From contig NZ_QRIL01000002.1 in the NCBI RefSeq assembly GCF_003471165.1, forward strand, positions 62,001 through 126,000: 64,000 bases of DNA. Direction: 5' to 3'. The position numbers and the translations under genes are program-made. The stretch comes from Ruminococcus sp. AM22-13 (GTDB lineage: Bacteria; Bacillota; Clostridia; Lachnospirales; Lachnospiraceae). Under the pieces are notes generated by a model. It saw nothing but the letters and a program-made list of their open reading frames with translations. It did not search any database and was not told the origin of the DNA. Of the stretch, positions 24,515 to 33,792 are shown piece by piece; position 1 is the first letter of the stretch; the number at the start of each line of letters is the position of its first letter.

Positions 24515-26749
24515 TTACAATTTCTTCAACTTCGCAAATCCTGCAAACATTTTCTTAACACCGACCTTATCAAAATCAACAGTGACCTCGTAATCTCTAC
24601 CGCCATCCACAATATCTTTGACAATTCCCACTCCAAATTTGATGTGGCGCACCGTATCTCCCACTTCATAATCCAGAGATGCCGCTTTCGTCACTTTAAA
24701 TTCTCTCGGTTTGAAAGGCTTAGCTGCCATCGTCATTTTCATTTTCGCAAGGCTGCTGTCTGCTGCGATCATATCTGCAACAATTTTCTTCTTTTCCTGC
24801 GCTTCCTGTCCCAAATCAACAAGCTCGCGCGGAATTTCACGGACAAATCTGGAAACTTTATTGTACTGCACATCTCCGCGGATCATTCGCTGTCTCGCGG
24901 AAGTCAGTGTCAGATCTTCCATGGCTCTTGTAATTCCCACATAACAGAGGCGGCGTTCTTCCTCAAGGTCAGATTTATCATCCGACACAATTGACATATA
25001 AGACGGGAAAATTCCATCCTCCATTCCAACCAGAAATACTCTCGGAAATTCCAGACCCTTGGCGCTATGTAAGGTCATAAGAAGCACATAATCCTGATCC
25101 GGGTCAACACTGTCGATATCCGCAATCAGCGCAATCTCCTCCAGAAATCCTGACAGGGTTGCCGACTGTCCCTGCTCTTCCATAGCTTCCTGATAGGACT
25201 CTGTCTTAGAAATCAGCTCATCAATGTTCTCGATTCTTGCATCTGCTTCCTCCGTCCCTTCCGCTTCCAATTCTGTGACATATCCGGTAAGACGGATAAC
25301 CTCCTCCAGAATTTCACGGACGGTATAAGATTCTGCCTTGCTCTTCAGCCCCTGAATAAAGGTTACAAAACCGTCAATCTTTGAAAGGCTTCTGCCAATA
25401 GACGGAACCTCTTCTGCCACACGCAGGGCATCATAAAAGCTGACACTCATCTGGTCTGCATAATCCTGAATCCTTCCCAGAGTCGTAGCCCCGATTCCTC
25501 GTTTCGGCACATTGATGATACGGCGCACTGCCAGATCATCCCTGGAATTATCGATTGTCTTTAAGTAGCACAAAAGATCTTTGATTTCCTTACGTGCATA
25601 GAAGTTTACGCCACCTACGATCTTATACGGGATATTCGCAAGCAGGCATTTCTCTTCAAAAAGTCGGGACTGGGCATTCGTTCTGTAAAGAACCGCACAA
25701 TCCTTGTACTTCGCACCATTTTCTCTGTGTGCTCTGGAAATCTCACCTACCACATACTCTGCCTCTTCATAGCCATTCATAAACTGGCGGAAATGAATCA
25801 GATCACCTTCCGGATTCTCTGTCCAGAGTGTCTTCGATTTACGTGAGGCATTATTTGCAATCACTTCATTGGCCGCACTCAGGATATTCTTGGTAGAACG
25901 GTAATTCTGCTCCAGACGAATCACTTTTGCATCCGGGAAAACGTGCTCAAATCCAAGAATATTTCCAATGTTTGCCCCACGGAACTTATAGATAGACTGG
26001 TCATCGTCACCGACTACGCAGAGATTCTCATATTTGGAAGCCAGCAGACTTACAAATTTAAACTGTGCGGTATTGGTATCCTGATACTCATCCACCATGA
26101 TGTATTTGAAACGTTCCTGATAATTCTCAAGAACATCTCCGCAATTCTGGAAAAGTTCTACGGTCTTTACGATCAGATCATCGAAATCCAGCGCATTATT
26201 TTTCCGCAGTGATGCCTGATATTCCCTATATACTGCTGCCACTTTCTTCTTATTAAAATCACTGCCTGCATTCAGTTCCATTTCATCCGGTGTGATCAGC
26301 TCATCTTTCGCATGGGAAATCTGTGCCAGAAGGGAACGTTCCTTATATATCTTGGTGTCGATATTCAGCTTTCTGCAGATTTCTTTCATCAGAGTCTTCT
26401 GATCTTCGGTGTCGTAAATGGCAAACCTGTTATCAAATCCAAGCCTGTCAATATGTCTGCGCAGGATACGCACGCAGGTAGAATGGAAGGTAGATACCCA
26501 GATACTCTCTGAGCCGAATCCCACGATCTTATCTACACGCTCTCTCATTTCACTGGCTGCTTTGTTTGTAAAAGTGATAGCCAGGATATTCCAGGGATTT
26601 ACGCCCTTTTCATCTATCAGGTATGCAATGCGGTGGGTAAGCACCCTCGTCTTTCCCGAACCCGCTCCCGCCAGGATCAGCAGCGGTCCCTCTGTATGGT
26701 AGACCGCTTCCTGCTGCTGGGGATTTAATGTACTATAAATATCGCTCAT
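24515..26749 (-). CDS. pcrA: ATP-dependent DNA helicase PcrA/UvrD
   Basis: A 744-residue SF1A helicase with the full motif set: Q-motif LNPQQQEAV, Walker A GAGSGKTR (28-35), motif Ia TFTNKAASEM, motif II VDEYQDTN near 225, motif III VGDDDQSIYKFRGA, motif IV RLEQNYRST, then LLMTLHSAKGLEF and VGITRA. The C-terminal Tudor-like segment (YEVGDTVRHIKFGVGIV) is characteristic of PcrA. It acts in nucleotide-excision repair, replication-fork clearance and rolling-circle plasmid replication. ATG start with GGAGA. Confidence 0.94.
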   Translation of the reverse strand: MSDIYSTLNPQQQEAVYHTEGPLLILAGAGSGKTRVLTHRIAYLIDEKGVNPWNILAITFTNKAASEMRERVDKIVGFGSESIWVSTFHSTCVRILRRHIDRLGFDNRFAIYDTEDQKTLMKEICRKLNIDTKIYKERSLLAQISHAKDELITPDEMELNAGSDFNKKKVAAVYREYQASLRKNNALDFDDLIVKTVELFQNCGDVLENYQERFKYIMVDEYQDTNTAQFKFVSLLASKYENLCVVGDDDQSIYKFRGANIGNILGFEHVFPDAKVIRLEQNYRSTKNILSAANEVIANNASRKSKTLWTENPEGDLIHFRQFMNGYEEAEYVVGEISRAHRENGAKYKDCAVLYRTNAQSRLFEEKCLLANIPYKIVGGVNFYARKEIKDLLCYLKTIDNSRDDLAVRRIINVPKRGIGATTLGRIQDYADQMSVSFYDALRVAEEVPSIGRSLSKIDGFVTFIQGLKSKAESYTVREILEEVIRLTGYVTELEAEGTEEADARIENIDELISKTESYQEAMEEQGQSATLSGFLEEIALIADIDSVDPDQDYVLLMTLHSAKGLEFPRVFLVGMEDGIFPSYMSIVSDDKSDLEEERRLCYVGITRAMEDLTLTSARQRMIRGDVQYNKVSRFVREIPRELVDLGQEAQEKKKIVADMIAADSSLAKMKMTMAAKPFKPREFKVTKAASLDYEVGDTVRHIKFGVGIVKDIVDGGRDYEVTVDFDKVGVKKMFAGFAKLKKL

Positions 26750-27082
26750 ATTTTCTCCTGTCTTCTTCCTGTACGGTACATTATTTTACAAACAACCATG
26801 CTGATCAACAAGTTGATTCCTGCAACAATCTTTCAGATTCAAAATATGTACCGGTTACCGTTTACATCTCTCGAAATATTTTTTGTGCCTGAACAGGCAT
26901 ATATCTTTATGATTATACACAAAAATCTGTTCGCCTACAACTGATTCCTGTAAATTCAAGCGGATATTCGCAATCCGCTTCGCTATGCAGCTCTACACTG
27001 AATAATAAATTTTATAATGAGTAAAAAAAACATTTACAAGTAGTATTTAAAACTATATAATAAGGAACAGAGGTGATAAAAG
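26750..27082. other. 333-bp divergent region between pcrA and DUF1836 gene
   Basis: It holds the pcrA upstream region (minus) and the DUF1836 gene promoter (plus; A+T-rich from about 27000, with GAGGTGATAAAAG as ribosome binding site). I see no credible ORF, tRNA or riboswitch. Confidence 0.5.
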
Positions 27083-27700
27083 ATGACAATCGATGATAAA
27101 GACATGATAAACAGCATTCTGGAAAGTGTATCCAGGATTGACTATATTAAACCGGAAGACATCCCAAATATTGATTTATATATGGATCAGGTGACAACCT
27201 TTATGGAAGAACAGCTCGTTTCTTCCAAACGTTACGCAGACGATAAGATTCTCACCAAGACTATGATCAACAATTATGCAAAGAATAAGCTACTTCCCCC
27301 GCCTGAGAAGAAACGTTATTCCAAAGAACATGTGCTGATGCTGATTTTTATTTACTATTTCAAGAATATTCTTTCCATCAATGATATCCAGACTCTGCTC
27401 ACACCAATCACGCAGAAATATTTTAAATCCATGACTGAGAAAGATATGACTTATATTTATAATGAAGTTTTCAGCATGGAAAAGGAACAGATTGAATCCC
27501 TGAAAAAAGACCTGCTGCGCAAATACAAAACAGCACAGGATACTTTCGGGGACGCAGATGAAGAAGATCAGGCAAATTTGAAGAGATTTTCATTTATCTG
27601 CCTGTTAAGCTTTGATGTCTATGTAAAGAAAATGATGATTGAGCATATAATCGACGGGATGAATCCGGAACCGGAGCATAATTCCAAAAAGAAAAAATAA
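27083..27700 (+). CDS. DUF1836 family putative DNA-binding protein
   Basis: A 205-residue cytoplasmic protein with the DUF1836 signature: an MxDQVTTFME region, then ILTKTMINNYAKNKLLPPPEKKRYSKEHVLMLIFIYYFKNILS, which resembles a MerR-like winged helix. Function is unproven; the family is presumed to be transcription regulators in Firmicutes. The acidic C-terminal half is less conserved. It has its own GAGGTGAT ribosome binding site and a shared terminator at 27737-27778. It appears monocistronic. Confidence 0.85.
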   Translation: MTIDDKDMINSILESVSRIDYIKPEDIPNIDLYMDQVTTFMEEQLVSSKRYADDKILTKTMINNYAKNKLLPPPEKKRYSKEHVLMLIFIYYFKNILSINDIQTLLTPITQKYFKSMTEKDMTYIYNEVFSMEKEQIESLKKDLLRKYKTAQDTFGDADEEDQANLKRFSFICLLSFDVYVKKMMIEHIIDGMNPEPEHNSKKKK

Positions 27701-27736
27701 TTGTCAGCCTATAATCAAACAAATACTAAACAGACC

Positions 27737-27778
27737 AAAAGGAGACCACATATTTTTCTGCGATCTCCTTTTATTTTT
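27737..27778. terminator. Bidirectional terminator between DUF1836 and GH127 genes
   Basis: AAAAGGAGA and TCTCCTTTT flank an A+T-rich loop (27737-27772), with ATTTTT following on the plus strand and a TTTTGG run on the minus strand. It lies between convergent genes. Confidence 0.65.
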
Positions 27779-27797
27779 CCTTTATTTTATCAGCGAA

Positions 27798-29750
27798 TTA
27801 CATATAAAAAAGTTCCTTCATCCACACAAGCATTTCTCCATTTTCACGATTTCCCCAATAACAATATGGTACCAGTGTCAATTTAACATCTTCCAGTTCT
27901 ACTTTTCTGTTCTGATACAATATTCCTTCATTCCAACCCTTCTCTGAAATTTTTTTGCCGGTTATATGGAGTACACTGCATCCCTCCAGAAGTTCGTCAT
28001 CATATGTTTCTTCAATCTTCTGATCAGTATTAACCATAACAGAAGAAAGATTCTCCCCGTTATCCGCTTCTTCCACACAGTAAACCAGAGGTCCCTTTAC
28101 TACTGCCACTTTTGCACTGTCAACTCTTACCTGTGGATTTGCATGAACAAATACTGGCTCTGCATCAAAACTTATTTCAAATGTTTCTTTATACATTTTT
28201 CCGGAAATTTTAATATATCCATGGTCTTCTGTCAGATTCTCTTCTTTACCGTTTCTCAAAATTTTGAAATTCTCTGCATATGCCGGAACCCTGAATGCGA
28301 TCATCGCCTCTGTTTCTTGCACACCATCTACAGAAACTGTCATCTTGTTTTCCCATGGGAAATTTCCTTTTAACGTAATTTTGAACGGAACTCCATTAAG
28401 TGTAACTTCTGTTTCATTTGCAACATACAGATTTACGTAAATTTCATTTTCTTCTTGGAAATAGATGTATTGTCCAAGAGATGCCAATGTTCTGGTAATG
28501 TTTGGCGGGCAGCATGCAACACCAAACCATTTCTGCCTGACAGGTTTCACATGTTCGCGTGAAGTTCTCGGCATACAGCTTACCGGCCATACTTCCAGAG
28601 GATTTACATAAAAAAAGCTTTTTCCATCCATAGCTATGCCTGATAAAAGTGTATTATATAAAGCCCGTTCCACTACATCCATATAAGAAGCATCCTTCTC
28701 CATATCTGCCATTCTCTTTCCAAACATAGCAAGTGCAATCGTAGCACATGTCTCAGAATAATTGTTGTCATTTGGCAGATCATAATCTGTTGTAAATCGT
28801 TCCAAGAATCCAGAAGATCCAACACTTCCTGTAATATACATTCTTTTGTGCACCATATTATCCCACAAGTTTCGGCATGCCTGCTGTAATTCTTTATCCT
28901 GATATTCATATGCCAGGTCTGCCATTGCAGAATACATATAGTTTGCTCTTACAGCGTGTCCTTCTGCTGTCCTCTGTTTTCTTACCGGTTTATGTGCCTG
29001 CGCATACATGGTATCATAATTTACAAAATCCGGAAAAATACGCTTATGTCCCGGTCTCTTTTCCTCCTCCAGAAAATAATTTTTGCCAGTACCTCTCAGA
29101 TCTATGAAATATTTTGCCAGATCCAGATATTTTTTCTCACGTGTTACACGGTAAAGCTTTACAAGTGCCAGTTCTATTTCCTGATGTCCCGGATATCCAT
29201 GGATTTTTCCCTCTTCCGGTCCGAAAGTCTGGCAGACAAGATCTGCAAATTTTGATACAATTTCCAGGAATCTACGTTTTCCGGTTGCTTCATAGTATGC
29301 TACTGCTGCCTCGATCATATGCCCTGCTGTATAAAGCTCATGACCTTCCATAAGATTACTCCATCGTCCATCCGGTTCTTTGATCGTAAAATATGTATTT
29401 AAATATCCATCCGGCTGCTGTGCACGTCCGATCAGTTCAATCGTCTCATCAGCCAATTCTTCCAGCTTTTCATCTCTTTCATAATTTAACACAAAACCAA
29501 CTGCTTCCAACCATTTTGCAACATCCGTATCCTGAAATACGGCGCCCTGAAATTCTCCCTCTTTTTCTCCTGCTGCAATTTTGAAATTTTCTATACAATG
29601 ACTGGTTTCTACATCTTCCAGTTTATCATTCAGAATATCCCACTGATAAGGAATAATCACATCCTTTACCAGATGCACATATTTATTCCAAAAATTATCT
29701 GTAACATGAATCTGTTTAAGAGAAATACTTGAATTTGCTGCTTTTCCCAT
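27798..29750 (-). CDS. GH127 beta-L-arabinofuranosidase
   Basis: About 650 residues of the GH127 (formerly DUF1680) family. Glu333 and Cys335 in SETCAT and the vicinal Cys413-Cys414 in GVACCPPN match the zinc-thiolate site of the Bifidobacterium enzyme HypBA1 (E338, C340, C417, C418). The family uses a cysteine nucleophile to release beta-L-arabinofuranose from plant arabinan or extensin glycans. The start is ATG 29750, after AAAGGAG with 8 bases; the track-length extension to 29792 has no site. There is no signal peptide, so it is cytoplasmic. It follows the GH31 gene but a hairpin terminator lies between. Confidence 0.9.
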   Translation of the reverse strand: MGKAANSSISLKQIHVTDNFWNKYVHLVKDVIIPYQWDILNDKLEDVETSHCIENFKIAAGEKEGEFQGAVFQDTDVAKWLEAVGFVLNYERDEKLEELADETIELIGRAQQPDGYLNTYFTIKEPDGRWSNLMEGHELYTAGHMIEAAVAYYEATGKRRFLEIVSKFADLVCQTFGPEEGKIHGYPGHQEIELALVKLYRVTREKKYLDLAKYFIDLRGTGKNYFLEEEKRPGHKRIFPDFVNYDTMYAQAHKPVRKQRTAEGHAVRANYMYSAMADLAYEYQDKELQQACRNLWDNMVHKRMYITGSVGSSGFLERFTTDYDLPNDNNYSETCATIALAMFGKRMADMEKDASYMDVVERALYNTLLSGIAMDGKSFFYVNPLEVWPVSCMPRTSREHVKPVRQKWFGVACCPPNITRTLASLGQYIYFQEENEIYVNLYVANETEVTLNGVPFKITLKGNFPWENKMTVSVDGVQETEAMIAFRVPAYAENFKILRNGKEENLTEDHGYIKISGKMYKETFEISFDAEPVFVHANPQVRVDSAKVAVVKGPLVYCVEEADNGENLSSVMVNTDQKIEETYDDELLEGCSVLHITGKKISEKGWNEGILYQNRKVELEDVKLTLVPYCYWGNRENGEMLVWMKELFYM

Positions 29751-29807
29751 TTTTTCTTCTCCTTTATCATCCATTTGGATCAGCGGTGACACGGTTAAAT
29801 GTTCTTT

Positions 29808-29851
29808 AAAAGGGTGTCGAAAATTATCCCTCGATAATTCTGCGACACCCT
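29808..29851 (-). terminator. Terminator or attenuator between GH31 and GH127 genes
   Basis: On the minus strand AGGGTGTCG-(C)-AGAATTATC pairs with GATAATTTT-CGACACCCT, followed by TTTAAAG. The stem is long and nearly perfect; it may cap the ABC-GH31 transcript and lower GH127 expression. A short promoter for GH127 could lie between it and 29750. Confidence 0.65.
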
Positions 29852-29869
29852 CCTGATCTTTAAACTTCT

Positions 29870-31903
29870 TTATTTCATCGGCAGTTTGTAACCATCTCTT
29901 GTAAACAATGGAATCTGCTCGATCGGTGCTGCCACATGTACTTTCTGTCCACCTTCAAAGGTTTCACCTGTCCATGCATTTGTCCAGGAGGCTCCACCAG
30001 GAAGATATACATCTGTCTCACGTGCATCTGCATCTGTGATCGGTTTTACCAGAACTTTTGGTCCAAACATATACTCTGTCTCTACATTCCAACTTTCTTT
30101 GTCTTCCGGGAAGTCATAGAACAGCGGACGCATAACAGGAGTTCCTTTTTCATGAGCCTCCTCCATCAATTCTGTAATATATGGAAGCATGCGCTCTCTT
30201 AATCTCAAATAATCTGACAGAATCTCACAAACCTGATCTGTGTAACTCCATACCTCATTTGGTGCTCCTGATACACATGTAGCTCCACCAGTTGTACCAT
30301 ACTGAGGCTGAAGCGGCCAGCGATATCCGTGAAGTCTCATAACCGGACAGAAGCATCCATATTCAAACCAACGGATCAGAAGTTCATGGAATTCCGGATC
30401 ATTTATATTTGCTCCGAAAAATCCGCCGATATCTGTTGTCCACCACGGAATACCTGCAATTCCCATATTAAGACCTGCTGCAACCTGATTTTTCATACTC
30501 GGGAAGGAAGATTTGATGTCTCCGGACCAGACCAGTGCACCATATTTCTGTGAACCGGCCCATGCGCAGCGGAGAAGATTGATAATGTTCTCCTGTCCTT
30601 CTGCTTTCATTCCATCAAAAAATGTCTTTGCATACATAACAGGATAAATATTTCCAACCTGAATATCCGGTCCGAGATGATAACGATAATTCTCGAAATC
30701 ATAAACTGTATATTCCGGTTCTGCTTCATCCAACCAGAATACTTTTACACCTTTATCATAATAATTCTTCTTTGCTTTTTCCCATACATATTCACGTGCT
30801 TCCGGATTAGTTGCATCGTAATGAAGTGTATTTCCCTGAAAATCCATGGATATCGGATATCCGGAATCTACGCGGATCAGAAGACCTTTACTCTTCATTT
30901 CATTGAAGTTCTCGCTTCTGTAATCTACTGTCGGCCAGATGGAAACCATCAGTTCAATTCCCATATCTTTCAGTTCTTTGATCATTGCATCCGGATCCGG
31001 CCAGTATGTCGGGTCAAATTTCCATTCGCCCTGCATTGGCCAGTGAAAGAAGTCAACAACTATTACAGAAATCGGGAGGTTACGGCGTTTATATTCTCTT
31101 GCTACTTCAAGAAGTTCTTCCTGTGTCTGATAACGAAGTTTGCACTGCCAGAATCCCATTGCATATTCAGGCATCATCGGAACTTTGCCTGTTGCATTTG
31201 CATAAGCTTCTTCGATTTCGGCCGGTGTGTCACCTGCTGTGATCCAATAATCCAGTTTCTTGGAAGAAAATGCTTCCCATGTTGTAATATTTTTGCCAAA
31301 ATTTACACGTCCTACAGCCGGATTATTCCACAAGAATCCATATCCAAGACTAGAAAGCATGAACGGAACACTTGCCTGTGAATTTCTGTGTGCCAGTTCA
31401 AGATCAGCTCCCTTTACATCAAGGTATGGCTGCTGATACTGGCCCATACCATATATTTTCTCCTCCGGTGTGGAAACAAAACGCATTGTCAGTCTGTAAT
31501 CCCCACCTGTGATAGGCTTAAATTCTCTGGCTTCTACTTCAAGAGAACTGCAGGTATTTCCGAACATATCTTTTCTGTTGCGGACATACTCATCCAGTAA
31601 AAGTTCTCCTTTCTGATTATAAAATGCAATTTTACCGATCAGATTAATCTCTGCACGGATCTTACCATTACGGATCGTTGCTCCGTCTTCGCGAACTTCG
31701 ATTTCCGGTGTGATTTCCTTCTCTGGTTTGATCAATGCCCAGTCTGCCGGATCCATCTCTGCGGTTTTCCATGCACGTACACGAAGGCTGTCAGCACCCC
31801 ACGGCTCAATTCTTACCCGTTCAGCCTCATAACGGTAGCACAGCGCATTTCCTTTTTGCTCAAAATACCCATATACGTCTCTTACTTCTTCCTGATTTGC
31901 CAT
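29870..31903 (-). CDS. GH31 alpha-glycosidase, alpha-xylosidase-like (YicI)
   Basis: A 677-residue protein of family GH31 with the nucleophile Asp392 in VFWLDEAEPEY and the acid/base Asp462 in VWSGDIKSS. WLDEAEPE is the pattern of the YicI alpha-xylosidase subgroup. An N-terminal beta-sandwich precedes the barrel, with a C-terminal beta domain. It has no signal peptide and would act in the cytoplasm on imported xylose-decorated oligosaccharides. It follows the ABC permease by 115 bases and is probably part of that operon. Exact substrate (isoprimeverose versus another alpha-xyloside or glucoside) is inference. Confidence 0.9.
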   Translation of the reverse strand: MANQEEVRDVYGYFEQKGNALCYRYEAERVRIEPWGADSLRVRAWKTAEMDPADWALIKPEKEITPEIEVREDGATIRNGKIRAEINLIGKIAFYNQKGELLLDEYVRNRKDMFGNTCSSLEVEAREFKPITGGDYRLTMRFVSTPEEKIYGMGQYQQPYLDVKGADLELAHRNSQASVPFMLSSLGYGFLWNNPAVGRVNFGKNITTWEAFSSKKLDYWITAGDTPAEIEEAYANATGKVPMMPEYAMGFWQCKLRYQTQEELLEVAREYKRRNLPISVIVVDFFHWPMQGEWKFDPTYWPDPDAMIKELKDMGIELMVSIWPTVDYRSENFNEMKSKGLLIRVDSGYPISMDFQGNTLHYDATNPEAREYVWEKAKKNYYDKGVKVFWLDEAEPEYTVYDFENYRYHLGPDIQVGNIYPVMYAKTFFDGMKAEGQENIINLLRCAWAGSQKYGALVWSGDIKSSFPSMKNQVAAGLNMGIAGIPWWTTDIGGFFGANINDPEFHELLIRWFEYGCFCPVMRLHGYRWPLQPQYGTTGGATCVSGAPNEVWSYTDQVCEILSDYLRLRERMLPYITELMEEAHEKGTPVMRPLFYDFPEDKESWNVETEYMFGPKVLVKPITDADARETDVYLPGGASWTNAWTGETFEGGQKVHVAAPIEQIPLFTRDGYKLPMK

Positions 31904-32018
31904 TTCTGCCTTCTCCTTTTCATTCTTAATGGAGTTTCAGCGAATTGGAACTGCAGTTTTATCTGTTTTGTTCTAATCCGCTGAACTTGTTTATAATATA
32001 AATAATAGCTTTATTTTA

Positions 32019-32861
32019 TCAGTCTTTTACCGCACCTGCGACAAGACCGCCTACAATATATTTCTGTAAGAAAATAAACATCAGAATTACCGGAAGTACC
32101 AGTATTGCACCATAAGCCATGATACAGTTCCATCTTGTACCATATGCACTCTGGAATTTATAAATATTCGCTGTCAAAGGTCTCATTGTCTCTGCAACAT
32201 TAAATGTCATTGAATATACCAGATCATTCCAGCCGTTCAGGAATGAAATAACCATGATAGTAATAATTCCTGTTTTTACTGCCGGAAGCATAACCATAAG
32301 AAATGCTTTTACCGATCCGCATCCATCCAGTCTTGCGGCCTCATCCAATGATACCGGAATACTTCTGAAATAAGGTCTCAATGTTACGATTACAAACGGT
32401 ATAGAACTGGCTGCAATCGCAACCGGAGCTGTCAGATGATTTCCAAGAAAGCCCAATTTACTGAAAATCAGATACATTGGGGTCAATGTCAGGGATGGAG
32501 GAAGCATCTGTGAAATCAGAAATGTAAGAAGGAAAACATTTCCACCTTTTACTCTGTATCTTCCCATTCCATATGCTGCCGGGACACCGAGTACCAGAGC
32601 AATTGCCATTGTCAAAAGTCCATTAAGAAAACTGTTTTTCAAAGATATCAGAAACGTTTTATCTGTTAAGTTTTCCAGCCACGGTTCAAAGGTGAAATCA
32701 TGCGGAAAATAGGTAAGAACCTTTCCAAATGTTTCTGCATCTGACTTAAATGAAATCTGTATCAGCCAGTAAATCGGAAATAAGAAGATAAATGCAATAA
32801 GAAGTGCAAATATCGAATTTCTGATCTCTTTTGCCTTTTCAGCACCTGTCATATTATCCAT
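32019..32861 (-). CDS. Carbohydrate ABC transporter permease (MalG-like)
   Basis: A 280-residue permease with six helices and the EAA loop DEAARLDGCGSVKAFLMVMLPAVKTG (about residues 175-200) that contacts the ATPase. It belongs to the MalG/UgpE (CUT1) group, importing oligosaccharides. It overlaps nothing but is separated from the other permease by one base, so they are coupled. No ATPase is encoded in this operon; such systems usually share a common MsmK/MsiK-type ATPase encoded elsewhere. Confidence 0.9.
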   Translation of the reverse strand: MDNMTGAEKAKEIRNSIFALLIAFIFLFPIYWLIQISFKSDAETFGKVLTYFPHDFTFEPWLENLTDKTFLISLKNSFLNGLLTMAIALVLGVPAAYGMGRYRVKGGNVFLLTFLISQMLPPSLTLTPMYLIFSKLGFLGNHLTAPVAIAASSIPFVIVTLRPYFRSIPVSLDEAARLDGCGSVKAFLMVMLPAVKTGIITIMVISFLNGWNDLVYSMTFNVAETMRPLTANIYKFQSAYGTRWNCIMAYGAILVLPVILMFIFLQKYIVGGLVAGAVKD

Positions 32862-32862
32862 A

Positions 32863-33762
32863 TCAGCCTTCCTCCTCTTCTTTTGATAACAGTTTCAGAT
32901 AGAACAGACCAATAAGGAACAGGCATGCAAACAGTACCATTGCAACTGCCGCACCTTTTGAAAAGTTAAACTGTGTAAATGATAACATATAAGAATATGT
33001 TCCCAGCACATCTGTTGAATTCAACGGACCTCCGGCTGTCATGATATACATCAGGTCAAATGCACGGAATGTATAGATAAATCCTAACATCAGTACTGCA
33101 AGAATTGACTCTTTCATCAGGGGAAGAGTTATAAAAAGAAAACGTTGTCCCCAGTTTGCTCCATCCATGGATGCGCTCTCGTATACATCCGGTGAAATAC
33201 TTGTAAGTCCTGATACAAGAAGGAGCATATTAAACGGAATACCTACCCAGCAGTTCATAATAATTACTGCAATCAGAGCTGTGCTGGTGTTAACCAGCCA
33301 TTCCGGACCGCTGATTCCGATTTTTCCAAGCAGGTCATTGATAAGACCTGCATTGGAAAAGATATTTTTACCAAGAAGACCAGTTACTGCCATTGGCATC
33401 ATATAGCTGACAAGAATCAGACCTCTGATCGGACCTGCGAGTTTAAATTTCTGATTGAAAAACATCGCAAATGCAAATCCGATGGTAAACTGGAAAATAA
33501 GACAAGCTATTGTAAAAATAAATGTATTGCGCAGAACCAGAAGAAATGTCGGATCATGGAATAAATCAATATAGTTCTGTAATCCGACAAATACGGAAGT
33601 TCCTGATTTCAGGTTCTTTACATTTACATCCTTAAGACTGAGAATAATGTTATAAACGATCGGGTATCCCAGCACAAGGATCATATAAATAAATGCAGGT
33701 ACAATGAAACAGTATGCTTCTTTCGTCTTTTGCTGCGCCATAGTCCTAGACTTTGCTGCCAT
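32863..33762 (-). CDS. Carbohydrate ABC transporter permease (MalF-like)
   Basis: About 299 residues with six helices. The EAA-like loop contains YESASMDGANWGQRFLFITLPLMKE (about residues 190-215) of the UgpA/MalF group (CUT1). It forms the heterodimeric channel with the following permease. The start was set at ATG 33762, with AAGGA 10 bases upstream; the GTG at 33771 abuts the site. It is 31 bases from the substrate-binding protein gene, so the operon order is binding protein, MalF, MalG, GH31. Confidence 0.9.
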   Translation of the reverse strand: MAAKSRTMAQQKTKEAYCFIVPAFIYMILVLGYPIVYNIILSLKDVNVKNLKSGTSVFVGLQNYIDLFHDPTFLLVLRNTFIFTIACLIFQFTIGFAFAMFFNQKFKLAGPIRGLILVSYMMPMAVTGLLGKNIFSNAGLINDLLGKIGISGPEWLVNTSTALIAVIIMNCWVGIPFNMLLLVSGLTSISPDVYESASMDGANWGQRFLFITLPLMKESILAVLMLGFIYTFRAFDLMYIMTAGGPLNSTDVLGTYSYMLSFTQFNFSKGAAVAMVLFACLFLIGLFYLKLLSKEEEEG

Positions 33763-33792
33763 TAAAGCCACATCCTTCCCTGTTTGTTAGTT

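Noticed and set aside
30677..31381. 234-codon plus-strand ORF opposite the GH31 gene
   Set aside because: Antisense shadow; no ribosome binding site and no recognisable domain.
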